Counted from the first letter of the stretch, positions 19,375-29,643 are shown. The stretch: DNA of 64,000 nt from Novosphingobium sp. ST904 (GCF_001298105.1 NZ_LGJH01000134.1:1-64000), one strand, 5' to 3'. The notes: a model not told the origin generated them from the sequence alone. A program made the numbers and translations.

Positions 19375-21513
19375 ATGTCAGATTTTGCCGTGGGCCGCCG
19401 TGCCTGCTCGCTCACGCTCGCCTGGACGCTCGCGCTTGCTGCCTCGCTGCCGCAAGCCGCCCATGCCGATGAAGCCGAGGCCGCGCCGGATCAGGTCAAG
19501 TCGTCCGAAATCACCGTGCTGGGACAGCGCAGCGAGGACTACAAGGTCGAGCAGCTCACCACCGCAACCCGCACCGGCACCGACATCATGGACGTGCCGC
19601 AATCGATCCAGTTCGTGCCGCGCGATGTGATAGACGACCAGCAGGTCCTCGATCTCACCAGCGCGCTGCGCAATGTCAGCGGCATCCAGGCCGGGACCAA
19701 TGCCGGCAACCGTTCGGAAAGCTTCACGATCCGCGGGTTCCGTTCATCCTATTACGCCGTCGACTCGATCATGCTGAGCCCCGCGATCGAGACCAACGAC
19801 AGCTACCGCGACATGGCCAACATCGAGCGCATCGAAGTGCTCAAGGGGCCCGCCTCCGTGCTTTACGGTCGCGGCGATCCGGGCGGCCTCATCAATATCG
19901 TGACCAAGCAGCCGCGCTTCGAGCGGGGCATGAACTTCTCGGTCCAGGCCGGCAGCAACGACTTCGCGCGCGGCCAGCTCGATGTGACCGGCCCGGTCGA
20001 TGCCGCCAAGACGCTTGCCGTGCGCTTCATAGCCGCCGCCCAGACAGGCGACACCTTCCGTGACATCTTCCAGCCCTACCGCCGCCAGTTCCTGTCCGGA
20101 TCGGTGCTGTGGGAGCCGGACGACAAGACCCGCGTGATCGCCAGCCTCACGTACGCGCACCAGCATAACCAGACGGACCGCGGCATCGTCGCCACCCCGG
20201 ACGCCGACGGCGATCTGGTGGTCAATCTCCCGCGTACGCGGTTCCTCGGCGAACGCTGGGCGACCACGGAATCCGAACGCTACGAGTTCAACTACCGCAT
20301 AGAGCGCGAACTGACCGACTGGCTGACGATCCGCCAGATCGGCCACTACGACGAAGGCAAGCTCGACCTGTTCGGCATCAACTACGGCAACAGCGTGGCC
20401 GTGAACGCCACCACCGGCGCCCGCACGATCACGCGCACCGCCGTCGAGCAGCACGAGAACAACCACAACTACGACGCGCAGGCCGACATGGTCGCGCGCT
20501 TCAGCACCGGCGGCATCGGCCACACTGTCGTCGTCGGCGGCGAATATGTGAAGTCCTACCGCTTCCGCACGTTCGCCCGCGCCACGCTGGCGGCCATCGA
20601 CATCGACAACCCGGTCTACGGCGCCGAGCCCGGCACTTTCGTCCCCGCGGCCGACCGCAAGGTGCAGGCCAAGTCCTATTCGGCCTACTTCCAGGACCAG
20701 ATCGACATCGGCGATCACTTCAACCTGCTGGCAGGCGTGCGCTACGACCATGCGAAGCAGTCCGACTTCGGCACCACGCAATATGCGTCGAACGACAAGG
20801 CCTGGTCGCCGCGCGTCGGCGTGGTCTACAAGCCGATCGAGAACGTATCGCTGTTCGCCGATTTCACCCGCTCGTTCCAGTCCAAGCCCGAACCGACGAT
20901 CGACGGCAAGCCGATCGATCCCGAGAAGGGCAAGCAGTACGAAGCCGGGATCAAGGCCGAACTATTCGGCGGCAGGCTCGGCACCACCCTGGCGGTCTAT
21001 GAACTCACCCGCGAGAACGTGACGCAGCAGGACCCCAACAACGTCGGCTACAACATCAACGCCGGCGTCCAGCGCTCTCGCGGTGTGGAACTGGACATGT
21101 CGGGATCGATCAGCCCCAGCGTGAAGGTGATCGCCAACGGCGCCTATACCGACGCGACGGTGCGGGAATCGACCGACTATGCCAAGGGCAACCAGCTGAT
21201 CGGCGTGCCCAAGTGGAGCGGCAGCGTGTGGCTGACCTGGGAGCCGGTCGACGGCCCGCTGCGTGACTTCGGCGTGGGCGGCGGCGTGTTTGCGGCCAGC
21301 AACCGGCAGGGCAACCTCGAAAACACCTTCTCGATCGGCGGCTATACGCGGCTCGACAGCAGCCTGTGGTACAAGCTGGCCGACAAGGTGCGCCTGACGC
21401 TCAACGTCAAGAACATCACCAACGACTACTACATGGAATCTTCGGTTTCGCGCTCGCAGGTCGTGCCGGGTGAAGGCCGCAGCTTCCTCGTCGGACTGAG
21501 CGGGAGCTTCTGA
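19375..21513 (+). CDS. TonB-dependent siderophore receptor
   Basis: This intact receptor has 712 aa. Its signal peptide ends near PQAAHADE. The plug shows MDVPQSIQFVPRDVIDDQQ, FTIRGFRSSYYAVDS and IERIEVLKGPASVLYGRGDP, the pattern of ferric-siderophore receptors of the FhuE/FpvA type without an STN domain. The barrel ends SFLVGLSGSF. The ATG at 19375 has AGGGA upstream. Two secreted-protein genes follow at once (2-base gap and then ATGA overlap), so this is the first gene of a three-gene operon behind a Fur-like box. Confidence 0.9.
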   Translation: MSDFAVGRRACSLTLAWTLALAASLPQAAHADEAEAAPDQVKSSEITVLGQRSEDYKVEQLTTATRTGTDIMDVPQSIQFVPRDVIDDQQVLDLTSALRNVSGIQAGTNAGNRSESFTIRGFRSSYYAVDSIMLSPAIETNDSYRDMANIERIEVLKGPASVLYGRGDPGGLINIVTKQPRFERGMNFSVQAGSNDFARGQLDVTGPVDAAKTLAVRFIAAAQTGDTFRDIFQPYRRQFLSGSVLWEPDDKTRVIASLTYAHQHNQTDRGIVATPDADGDLVVNLPRTRFLGERWATTESERYEFNYRIERELTDWLTIRQIGHYDEGKLDLFGINYGNSVAVNATTGARTITRTAVEQHENNHNYDAQADMVARFSTGGIGHTVVVGGEYVKSYRFRTFARATLAAIDIDNPVYGAEPGTFVPAADRKVQAKSYSAYFQDQIDIGDHFNLLAGVRYDHAKQSDFGTTQYASNDKAWSPRVGVVYKPIENVSLFADFTRSFQSKPEPTIDGKPIDPEKGKQYEAGIKAELFGGRLGTTLAVYELTRENVTQQDPNNVGYNINAGVQRSRGVELDMSGSISPSVKVIANGAYTDATVRESTDYAKGNQLIGVPKWSGSVWLTWEPVDGPLRDFGVGGGVFAASNRQGNLENTFSIGGYTRLDSSLWYKLADKVRLTLNVKNITNDYYMESSVSRSQVVPGEGRSFLVGLSGSF

Positions 21514-21515
21514 CG

Positions 21516-22243
21516 ATGCGGGGGGCGTTTGCCGCTGCCCTGCTGCTCGCAGGCGCCGTCCTTCCTGCATCCGTCCAGGCGGCGGATGCGGGACGCATCC
21601 TGTTCCTGATGCGCGCGGACCCTCCGGGCGGCTCGGCCGATCCGCAAGTGAAGGCGCATCTGGAGCAGCTCGGCTACCGGGTGACCGCGAGCGAAGGCTT
21701 GCCCGCTATGCCCGATCCCTGCGGGTTCGATCTCGTGGTGATGTCGTCCACGGTGCGGTCCAACCAGTTCACCGCCGATCGCACCGTCATCACGCGGCTG
21801 CGCGACATGGGCGTACCGCTGGTGACCTGGGAGAACGACCTGCTCGACGACTTGTGGATGACCGGGCTGCGCCGCGATACCGATTTCGGCGAGCTGGAAA
21901 CCGGGCACTACATCTGGCTGGTCCGCGCGCCGCATCCTCTGGCGGCAGGCGTTCCTGCCGGGCTGGGAACCTGGACCGAGGCCCGCACGCCCGCCGGTTG
22001 GGGCAAGCCCGGCCTCGGGCCGACATCATCATGACCTGGCCGGGCGAACCGGACAAGGCGACGCTGTTCGGCTACGAGGCGGGGGTAACGATGGACCACG
22101 ATCACCTCGCCCCGGCGCGGCGCGTGTTCATCGGCATGGAGAACAACAGCTTCGCCCGGATGACCGATACCGGCCGAAAGTTGTTCGACGCCGCGATCGC
22201 ATGGGCGGCATCGGGACGCAAAAGCTGCGGAGCCAAGAAATGA
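21516..22243 (+). CDS. Exported GATase1-like (ThuA-like) hypothetical protein (frameshifted)
   Basis: This protein of about 242 aa has a signal peptide ending at VQAADAG. The fold-defining strands RILFLMRADPP, FDLVVMSSTVRSN and VPLVTWENDLLDDL are followed after the break by ADIIMTWPGEPDKATLFGYE and VFIGMENNSFARMTD. This order resembles type 1 glutamine-amidotransferase-like / ThuA-like proteins, but I see no catalytic Cys. The frame breaks near 22016-22020 in a GGG run, with one base missing. It sits between a siderophore receptor and a PstS-like protein. Role unknown. Confidence 0.6.
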
Positions 22244-23715
22244 AGGCCGGGCGATATGCAGCCTTGCTGGCGGCGGCCCTCGTTCCCCTTGCCGCTTTCG
22301 CGCAGGAAGGGGCGATCCCCGAACCCAAACCTCTCGTTGCGCGGTATCGCGCCGAGGACGGGCGACTGACGATCGGCGGCGGGCCGGAGGCCGAACAGGT
22401 GGCAGGCGCGGCGGCAGGCAAGCTGACGGCCCGGATATCCGGCCCTGACGGCGCAGTGCCGCTGCTCACGCAGGGCACGGTCATGCTGGCGATCCTGCCG
22501 CGCACATTGACAGCCATGGAAAGCGCCGTGGTACGGCGTTTCTCCGGCGGAGTGCCGTTCACGCTGCCGCTGATGCAGGGGCTTTACGCCCATCTTCGCC
22601 GCGACGCGGCGGGCACGGTCGACGCACGCGCCCTGCCGATCGCGGCGTCCCTGCTCGCGCCCGGCGGCCAGACGGCACTGACCCGCTCTCTGCCCGCCTA
22701 CAAGCCGCTCTCTCCTGAAAAGCTGGACGAGGCCCTGCAAGCTCTTTCCGCCCTTCCCGGCGCGACTTACGCAGAGGCCGGTTCTGGATATAGGGCCAAG
22801 GACGGCACCCTCGCGATCGTCGGCAGTGACACGCTTACCGAACTGCTACCGGACATCCTGCAGGCCTATGCCCGCCGCGCGCCGGACGTTCGGTTCACGA
22901 CCGACTTGCGCGGCTCCTCTACGGCGATGCCCGCGCTTTCGGCGGGAACATCGCTGATCGCGCCGATGGGGCGGGAGGCATGGCAGAACGATATCGATGC
23001 ATTCCGGCAGGTAAAAGGCTACGCCCCCACCCGCATCCGCATCGCTTACGCCAGCCATGGCCCCCGGCCCGACGGCAAGACCCCGCCCGCGATCTACGTC
23101 AATGCGAGCAATCCTGTTTCCGGTCTGACCATGGAGCAGGTCCGCCGCATCTTCGCGGCGGGTGCCGATGGCGGGGACATCGCGGACTGGGGACAGTTGC
23201 AAGGCGCCCCGCATTCGGACCGGTCCGCACCGATCCACGTCTACGGCGCCCGCGATGACGGCGGCTTCGGCACCGCTATGCGCCTCTCGAAGCTGGACGG
23301 CCTGCCCTTCAGCGCCCGCTATCGCAGCATGGCGAGCGGCAAGGCGATCCTCGCCGCCGTTGCCGCAGACCCGCTTGCCATCGGCTATGCAACGTGGATG
23401 GATGCGGGAGATGCGCCTGCGGGCGTGCGCGTGCTTCCCTTGTCGAAACGGCAGGGCAGCCCTTACGTTCTTCCAGCAGCCGATGGCCACCGGGGCGAAT
23501 GGCCGATCTCCTACTTCTTCAACGTCTACGTCGACGCCCGGCCCGAACCGGGGTCAGGCAGCCGCACAGCGCCCGAAGCCAAGGCGCTGCTGCGCTTTCT
23601 GCTTTCGGACCAGGGCCAGTCCATCATCGCCCGCCACAGCAGGGAGGAAAACGGCTATCTCCCGCTGGACTCTGCCAACCTTGCGGAAGAACGCGCCAAA
23701 GTCGAAGCTCTCTGA
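22240..23715 (+). CDS. PstS-like periplasmic substrate-binding protein
   Basis: This exported binding protein has 491 aa and a signal peptide ending LAAFAQEG. The second half has the phosphate-binding-protein signature: AIVGSDTLTELLPDILQAY, TTDLRGSSTAMPAL, then IYVNASNPVSGLTMEQVRRI and a C-terminal SDQGQSIIARHS helix as in PstS. The first 190 residues are an extra region not usual for PstS. The ATG overlaps the preceding stop as ATGA. No ABC permease or ATPase genes are near, so it may serve the outer-membrane receptor rather than a Pst transporter. Confidence 0.75.
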   Translation: MKAGRYAALLAAALVPLAAFAQEGAIPEPKPLVARYRAEDGRLTIGGGPEAEQVAGAAAGKLTARISGPDGAVPLLTQGTVMLAILPRTLTAMESAVVRRFSGGVPFTLPLMQGLYAHLRRDAAGTVDARALPIAASLLAPGGQTALTRSLPAYKPLSPEKLDEALQALSALPGATYAEAGSGYRAKDGTLAIVGSDTLTELLPDILQAYARRAPDVRFTTDLRGSSTAMPALSAGTSLIAPMGREAWQNDIDAFRQVKGYAPTRIRIAYASHGPRPDGKTPPAIYVNASNPVSGLTMEQVRRIFAAGADGGDIADWGQLQGAPHSDRSAPIHVYGARDDGGFGTAMRLSKLDGLPFSARYRSMASGKAILAAVAADPLAIGYATWMDAGDAPAGVRVLPLSKRQGSPYVLPAADGHRGEWPISYFFNVYVDARPEPGSGSRTAPEAKALLRFLLSDQGQSIIARHSREENGYLPLDSANLAEERAKVEAL

Positions 23716-23734
23716 CGAAAGAGCCGGCAGCCGC

Positions 23735-23971
23735 TCAGGGCCTGCGTCCCGTGTCGTTGCCACGCTCGTTATCCGGCACGGCATCGTCGACCATCGCTCC
23801 TGCATCGTCTGCGGTCGGCTCGCCGGTCGGCAGCGGCGCGAAAGTCGCCGTGGGCTGCGAGGTCGGGGTTTCGGTATGATCGGGCACCACCGTCGTATCC
23901 GGCGAGGGGCTGCAAGCGGCGAGCGCGAGCACGGCCGTTCCCATCAATGCGGCTATCCAGGTCCTTGTCAT
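23735..23971 (-). CDS. Small Thr/Pro/Asp-rich lipoprotein
   Basis: This 78-aa lipoprotein has a lipobox at LALAAC (Cys20), followed by a low-complexity Pro/Thr/Asp-rich tail. The ATG has GGGGAG a few bases upstream. It begins 12 bases after the stop of the TIR-TolB-TPR gene on the same strand, so the two are probably cotranscribed. No family recognised. Confidence 0.65.
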   Translation of the reverse strand: MTRTWIAALMGTAVLALAACSPSPDTTVVPDHTETPTSQPTATFAPLPTGEPTADDAGAMVDDAVPDNERGNDTGRRP

Positions 23972-23983
23972 GGCATCTCCCCT

Positions 23984-25957
23984 TCAAACGACTCGATCAT
24001 GGTCGATTCCTATCTGATGCAAGACTGTCTGAAAGCGGGGTTCCTGTCTAATCGGGTCCAGCAGCGGATCGGTATTGGCAAGCACGAGGCCCGCGTCTCC
24101 GATAGCGAGGCCGCGTTCCAGCGCCGCGAGCGCATCGTCCTTGCGGCCCCATTGCGCGAAGACCAGCGCCTGCTGGTAAAGGCAATTATCCCCGTATTCC
24201 CGTTCCATTTCCGCCAGATGGCGTTGTCCGGCGGCTTCGCCTGATAGGCGCGCGTCGGCAATCGCCAGCCCGCGAATGCGGGACAACGGGCTGGTTTCCG
24301 CTTCGAAATAGCCGCGTGCCGCCCCATAATCGCCCTGCACCAGGGCAATGTCGCCAAGGATGCGATGGACGTTGTTGACCTTGGGATTGAGCGAGAGCGC
24401 ACCGCGAACGGCCTGCTGCGCGGCGTCGTAAGCGCGCGCACAGAACTCGGCGATAGCCTCGGTCCGCAGCACCGAGGCATTGAGCGGGTCCAGCCGCAGC
24501 GCCCGGGCCACGGCCTTGCGGGCATCGGCAAAGGACCCGGTGAAAGCGGCATAAAGCGCGAAACTGCCCAGGATGGCGGCATTGCCATAGCCCAGCTCGA
24601 AGCTCTTCTCATAAGGCTGCCGCGCCCCCGCAAGATCGAGCCGCCCGTTGGAGAGCACGAAGCCCAGTGCGGAATGGCCCTCCGCCAGTCCGGGCGCCAG
24701 TTCGATCGCCTTGCGGGCCGCCGCGATAGCCTTGTCGAAGTACCCGGCCAGTTCCTTGCCGCTTGCATAGCTGCTGCCGATCACCGTCAGCGCGCGGGAC
24801 CGCGCCGCTTGCGCTGCGGCATAGCCCGGATCGAGGGATAACGCCCGGTCGAACGCCGCCAGCGCCCCCCGGTCGGAGGGTTCGTCCGCCGCCAGATTGT
24901 AAAGCGCCATGCCGTGCAGATAGCTGTCGAACGCGGCGACGCTGGACGTGCCTCCGATCCTCTGCTTGCCGCTCGCCCCGTCTCCGCTGCCGCCGAGCGA
25001 GACGATCAGGGAATCGACGACATTGGCCGCAATCTCGTTCTGCACGTCGAGCACGTTGGCCAGCTTGCGATCGAAAGTCTCCGACCAGGACTGGAACCCC
25101 GTCGCCCCGTTGACCAGCCGCGCGGTCACCCGCAGGCTTTCCCCGGCCCGACGCACGCTCCCCTCCAGCACGAAAGCCACGCCCAGCGCACGCGCGATCT
25201 GGGCAATCGTTCGGGCACCGGTGCGAAAGGCGTCGGACGATGTCAACGCGGCAACGGAAAGCCGCGGATTGAGGCTGAGCGCGGCGCGCAGTTCTTCCGA
25301 GAGGCCGTCGGAGAAATAGGTCTGCTCGGGATCGTCGCTGAGGTTTTCGAACGGCAGGACGGCAATGCTGTTGCCATCCGCCTTAGGCGACAGCACGCCA
25401 AGCCGCCATGCCGCAAGCCCGCCGCCCAGCACCGCGATGCAGGCCCCGCCCGCGATCAATGCCCGCCGCCGTGACAGCTTCGTCCCGCCCTCTCGCGCGG
25501 CCGGAACGGGCCGCTCGACGCTGAGAGAGTTTCCGGGGTCCGCCGCAACCGCCTCGATCGCGCGCAGCAGCTCCCGGAATGCCGGGGATGCCGTCCGCTT
25601 TCCCCAATTGCCGAGATCGATGTACTGCACCTGCCGAAAGCCCAGCGGCGGTTCGGCGCCGTCCAGCGTGACAGAGACCATGCGGCCACGATCCCGGCCG
25701 CGCGTGGCTTCATCGCGAACCCAATGGGACTGGATGGAGCGGGCCGTCCACACCACCACGACCACGTCGGCACTTTCCAGCGCGCTTTCGGTGGTGTGGG
25801 CAAAGCGTTGCCCGCCCGCCAGCAAACCGTCCCACCACACGATCAGGCCGCGCTTTTCCAGCGCAGCAATGATCGGCAACACGCGATCGCGATCATCGCG
25901 CGAGTAGCTGAGGAATATCGTCCGGACAACTATTTCATCGGGCGAGTAATTTTCCAT
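23984..25957 (-). CDS. TIR domain - transmembrane - TolB/FlgO-like - TPR protein
   Basis: This multidomain protein has 657 aa. A TIR domain covers residues about 12-135, starting TIFLSYSRDDRDRV. The motif SHWVRDEA places Glu83 where TIR NADases carry their catalytic glutamate. One transmembrane helix follows (about 166-186, ALIAGGACIAVLGGG). Next comes a TolB/FlgO-like domain (SIAVLPFENLSDDPEQTYFSDG, about 197-320). TPR-like repeats reach the C-terminus. The topology implies TIR inside and sensor repeats in the periplasm. It is divergent from the SLOG gene and upstream of a small lipoprotein gene. TIR domains either signal or degrade NAD; which applies here is not known. Confidence 0.88.
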   Translation of the reverse strand: MENYSPDEIVVRTIFLSYSRDDRDRVLPIIAALEKRGLIVWWDGLLAGGQRFAHTTESALESADVVVVVWTARSIQSHWVRDEATRGRDRGRMVSVTLDGAEPPLGFRQVQYIDLGNWGKRTASPAFRELLRAIEAVAADPGNSLSVERPVPAAREGGTKLSRRRALIAGGACIAVLGGGLAAWRLGVLSPKADGNSIAVLPFENLSDDPEQTYFSDGLSEELRAALSLNPRLSVAALTSSDAFRTGARTIAQIARALGVAFVLEGSVRRAGESLRVTARLVNGATGFQSWSETFDRKLANVLDVQNEIAANVVDSLIVSLGGSGDGASGKQRIGGTSSVAAFDSYLHGMALYNLAADEPSDRGALAAFDRALSLDPGYAAAQAARSRALTVIGSSYASGKELAGYFDKAIAAARKAIELAPGLAEGHSALGFVLSNGRLDLAGARQPYEKSFELGYGNAAILGSFALYAAFTGSFADARKAVARALRLDPLNASVLRTEAIAEFCARAYDAAQQAVRGALSLNPKVNNVHRILGDIALVQGDYGAARGYFEAETSPLSRIRGLAIADARLSGEAAGQRHLAEMEREYGDNCLYQQALVFAQWGRKDDALAALERGLAIGDAGLVLANTDPLLDPIRQEPRFQTVLHQIGIDHDRVV

Positions 25958-26081
25958 GCTTCCCCCGAATTTGAGCAGAACGCCGCCCTTATCGTATTAG
26001 ACGTTAGGATAGCTTGACTGTTAACATGAACACGCGGAACTTTGCACTACCGTCACCGGCGGCAATTCGGGATATGTTTCC

Positions 26082-28064
26082 ATGCAATCCGGGGGATGCC
26101 GCCAGATGGTTCAAGTTCCGCCGCTGCCTGCCCTTCGCCTGACCCTGGGCGTTACCGGCCACCGGGAAGACAATCCCTCCTTCGCCGCCCACCGCCACGC
26201 CGTTGCCGCCGTGCTTGCCGAGATTTGCGATACGATCCAGTCCGGCCTCGCGGGCGAAGCGCTGGCGCTGGGGCCGATCGAACCGGTGCGCCTCTACGGC
26301 CTGCTGGCTGACGGAACCGACCAGATGGTCGCCGCGATGGCACTGGCGCTCGGCTGGGAAGTGATCGCCCCATTGCCGTTCGGCCGGGCGCTTTACCGGG
26401 CCGTGGCCAGCCACACAGCCACCGGGGCTGACGCGCGCGCCTTGCTTGAAGGGCGTCCTCCCGCCGATCCGCAAGTGCTGGAACGCGCGCTCGCGCTGGA
26501 TCGAATTTTCGAGACGGTCCGGCTGTTCGAACTGGCCGAACGTGACAGCGAAGTGTCGAACGCTCTTCTCGCCATGCTGGACGATCCCGGCTGTGCCGCC
26601 AAGACCCAGACCTTCTCCGCCTGCTGTTCGGAGCGGGTGGCGCTGGCGGGGCGGGTGATGATCGAACAGGCGGACATCGTGATCGCGGTGTGGGACGGCG
26701 CGACCCGGAGCCTTGTAGGCGGTACCGGGCATACCATCGCAAGGACGCTCCAACAGAACGGCGCCGTGATCTGCATCGATCCCGCCGCGCCTTCGGACTG
26801 GCGGATCATGCAGTCTCCCGAAGCGCTCGTCACGCGTCCACCGGCGGAAGGCCGCGACGCCGTGCTGCGCCGGCTCATCCGATCCGCCTTGCGCCCGGAA
26901 AGCGATGCCCAGCTTCCGGCAGGCGTCGCCAGCCTCGGGGACGAGGCCTGGCCCTCCCGCAGTCACCCGCTTTCAGGCGGATACCGCCGGATCGAGGCGA
27001 TGTTTTCCGGCGACGGCAGGCCGTTCCGCCCGCTGGCCCTGCGCTATGAACCGCCCGAGGCCTTCGCCAGCGGCAGCGGCGCGCCGCTCCTGGCCGACAT
27101 ACGTGCCCTTCCAGGACTGGACGGCGACTTTGCCGGCAACGTGGAGCGATCCCTGCTACGCCGCTTCGCCTGGGCGGACGGGATATCGACGCACCTGTCC
27201 GATGCTTATCGCGGCGGCATGGTGGCGAACTTCGTGCTTTCCTCGCTCGCGATCGCCGCCGGCATCGCCTATCAGCCTCTCGGCGCGCAGAAGTGGTTCT
27301 TCGCCGGAATCGAATTCCTGCTGCTGATCGCCATCATCCTGATTACCTGGCAGGGCGTGCGGCGGCGCTGGCACAGCCGCTGGTTCACCACCCGCCGGGT
27401 CGCCGAATACCTGCGTCACGCCCCGATCCTGCTCGCCCTTGGCGTAGCGCGCCCGCCGGGCCGCTGGCCCCAGGGGATCTACACCAGTTGGCCGGAATAC
27501 TATGCACGTGCCGCCTTGCGCGAGGTCGGCCTGCCCGCCGCACCGATGACGCATGAATACCTGCGCACCGCGATGACGCGCCTGCTCAGCCCCCACGTCG
27601 CCGAGCAGCGGGACTATCACATCGGCAAGGCACGGAGGTTGCGGCATGTCCATCACAGCCTCGACCGTATTTCCGAGACGCTGTTCATTCTCGCAGTGGT
27701 TTCCGTATCAATCTACCTGCTGATCGAAATCGCCGCGGCCACGGGCCTGCTTGCCGAGGGGTTCCCGCACGCCGCATCGAAGGTCTTCACTTTCCTCGGC
27801 GTATGCTTCCCCACCTTCGGCGCGGCCATCGCGGGTATCCGCTACTTCGGCGATTTCGAGCGCTTTTCCGCAATCTCCCGGATCACCGCCGAACGCCTCG
27901 ACGGGCTGGACCGCCGTATCGAAATTCTCGCCGCCGACGATGAGGCGCGGATCGACTATGCCGTGGTGGCGCAGCTTGCGCATGACATGGATTCCATCGT
28001 CGTGTCCGAGATCGAAAGCTGGCAGGCGGTCTTCGCCGGAAAGCAGATCACGGTTCCGGTATGA
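26082..28064 (+). CDS. SLOG-like Rossmann domain fused to SLATT-like four-helix membrane domain
   Basis: This protein has 660 aa. The N-terminal region about 18-250 looks like a SLOG/TIR-associated nucleotide-binding fold: LTLGVTGHRED at 21-30, ADIVIAVWDG at 197-206 and VGGTGHTIA at 212-220. The C-terminal region has membrane helices at about 381-400, 405-423, 533-552 and 567-588. WHSRWFTTRRVAEYLR between the pairs is typical of SLATT/DUF4231-type effectors thought to act as membrane pores. An ATG at 26106 is an alternative start. The stop overlaps the next gene as ATGA. A nucleotide-triggered membrane effector is inferred from the domain families. Confidence 0.68.
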   Translation: MQSGGCRQMVQVPPLPALRLTLGVTGHREDNPSFAAHRHAVAAVLAEICDTIQSGLAGEALALGPIEPVRLYGLLADGTDQMVAAMALALGWEVIAPLPFGRALYRAVASHTATGADARALLEGRPPADPQVLERALALDRIFETVRLFELAERDSEVSNALLAMLDDPGCAAKTQTFSACCSERVALAGRVMIEQADIVIAVWDGATRSLVGGTGHTIARTLQQNGAVICIDPAAPSDWRIMQSPEALVTRPPAEGRDAVLRRLIRSALRPESDAQLPAGVASLGDEAWPSRSHPLSGGYRRIEAMFSGDGRPFRPLALRYEPPEAFASGSGAPLLADIRALPGLDGDFAGNVERSLLRRFAWADGISTHLSDAYRGGMVANFVLSSLAIAAGIAYQPLGAQKWFFAGIEFLLLIAIILITWQGVRRRWHSRWFTTRRVAEYLRHAPILLALGVARPPGRWPQGIYTSWPEYYARAALREVGLPAAPMTHEYLRTAMTRLLSPHVAEQRDYHIGKARRLRHVHHSLDRISETLFILAVVSVSIYLLIEIAAATGLLAEGFPHAASKVFTFLGVCFPTFGAAIAGIRYFGDFERFSAISRITAERLDGLDRRIEILAADDEARIDYAVVAQLAHDMDSIVVSEIESWQAVFAGKQITVPV

Positions 28065-29583
28065 AGCGACCGCGCCAGATCCCGGTCGCCGTCCTCGCCC
28101 TGTCTGCGCTGGTTCTTTCCGGCTGCAACGCCGAGCCGCGAAAGCCGCCTGCCGACCGCGCGGCAAGCAGCGAGAGCAAGGCCGCTTCCCCCGCCCCGCC
28201 AGCTTCTGCCGCGCCGCCCCCCGCACCGATGCCTGCGGAGCTTACCCCCGGGGATCGCGCGCTGCTTCTGGAAGCCATCGCGGGCTCCGAACTGTTCGCC
28301 AGGGTCCTGCGCAACAAGGAGCGCACCGGAAAAGTCGTGGCGCCTGGAAAGGAGCGCGATCTGGCCAAGGCCGAACGCGACCTTGCCACCATTCGCGAAC
28401 GGCTGGCAGCACTTTCCGGCGATGGCATGCCGACCTTCGCGCTGATCCACACCTTGCGCGGCGGCGCGGCGATGAACGCCTGGCTCATCGGCCCCGACGG
28501 GGCCGTGGCGCACGGGTTCTACGATCGGGACTACACCGGACTGTCGCTGATGGTTGACGGACTGGGCGTGCGCCGTCTCGCCGCCACGCGCGGCAACCGG
28601 CCCAAAGGCACGCCGCCCCCGCCGCCCGATGTCGAACGCGGCAACCTGATCCGGGACGCTCCCCCGAGCCCGTGCAACTGCGCGGAGAAACACTGGAGCG
28701 CACCCGCGAAATGCTGCTGCCCGGCGCGGTGGGCGATGCGCTGGGAACGCGGAGCGGCCGGCTTCTCGTGATCCCGGCGATGGACACGGGAACCGCCCCC
28801 TATGCCGCGCTGCCGCTTCGCAATGGGACTGCAGTGTCGCACTGGTCTTTCGTGATCCTTCCCGATGTCGACACGCTGACAGGCGCCGATCCCACGTTCG
28901 ACTATCGCGCGCTCGACATCGGCAAGGCCATTGTCGTGGGCAACCCGGACTTGTCGAGCGATAGGAAGTTCGATTGGGCGCCGCTTCCCGGCGCACAGCG
29001 AGAGGCTGTCATGGTCTCCAGGGAACTGGACGATCCCGCCACGGTGCTGATGACGGGAACACAGGCCACGCGCGGCAACCTGACACGAGCCATCGCAGCA
29101 CGGCCGGACGCCGGACTGGTCTATCTGGCGACACACGCGGTGTCCGACCCCAGGAACCCTCTTACCCGCGGGTTCATCGCCATGTCGGGCAATGAGGGGC
29201 ACTATTATGCCGGAGATATCCGGCAGGCCCGTTTCCCGGACTGGAAGCGGCACCACCCGCTGGTCGTCATCAGCGCCTGCCAGACCGCGCTGGGCCGCGT
29301 GTTCGACGGCGGCGGCTTCGGCGTTGCCCGCAGCTGGACTACAGCAGGCGCGGGACAGGTCGTGGCCAGCCTCTGGAATGTGAGCGATCAGGCCACCGCA
29401 ATCCTGATGACCCGGTTCGTCGAGCGGCTGAAGGCCGGGGACGTACCGGAAATCGCCATGCAGAAGGCCCAGTTCGCCACGATGAATGCCCGAAACGCAA
29501 AAGGCGAAAGACCCTATGCCAACGATCCGAAGATGTGGGCCAGCTTCATGATCTTCGGAAAGCCCTCGGCACCGCTGCGGTAG
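28061..29583 (+). CDS. CHAT-domain (caspase-like) protease lipoprotein (frameshifted)
   Basis: This protein of about 507 aa has a lipobox LVLSGC at Cys22, an Ala/Pro-rich linker, a helical middle region and a C-terminal CHAT domain. The catalytic dyad is His359 in YLATHAVSD and Cys407 in VVISACQTALG, with VARSWTTAGAGQVVASLW after it as usual for CHAT. The frame breaks in a run of five C at 28661-28665; six would restore it. The gene overlaps the SLOG-SLATT gene as ATGA. A lipidated CHAT protease is unusual. It would act in the cell envelope, perhaps on the neighbouring membrane proteins. Confidence 0.83.
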
Positions 29584-29643
29584 AGGCCGCCTTCACGATC
29601 TGGGCCACATTTCGCCTCTCCGGCCGGGGATGACATTCTGGCG

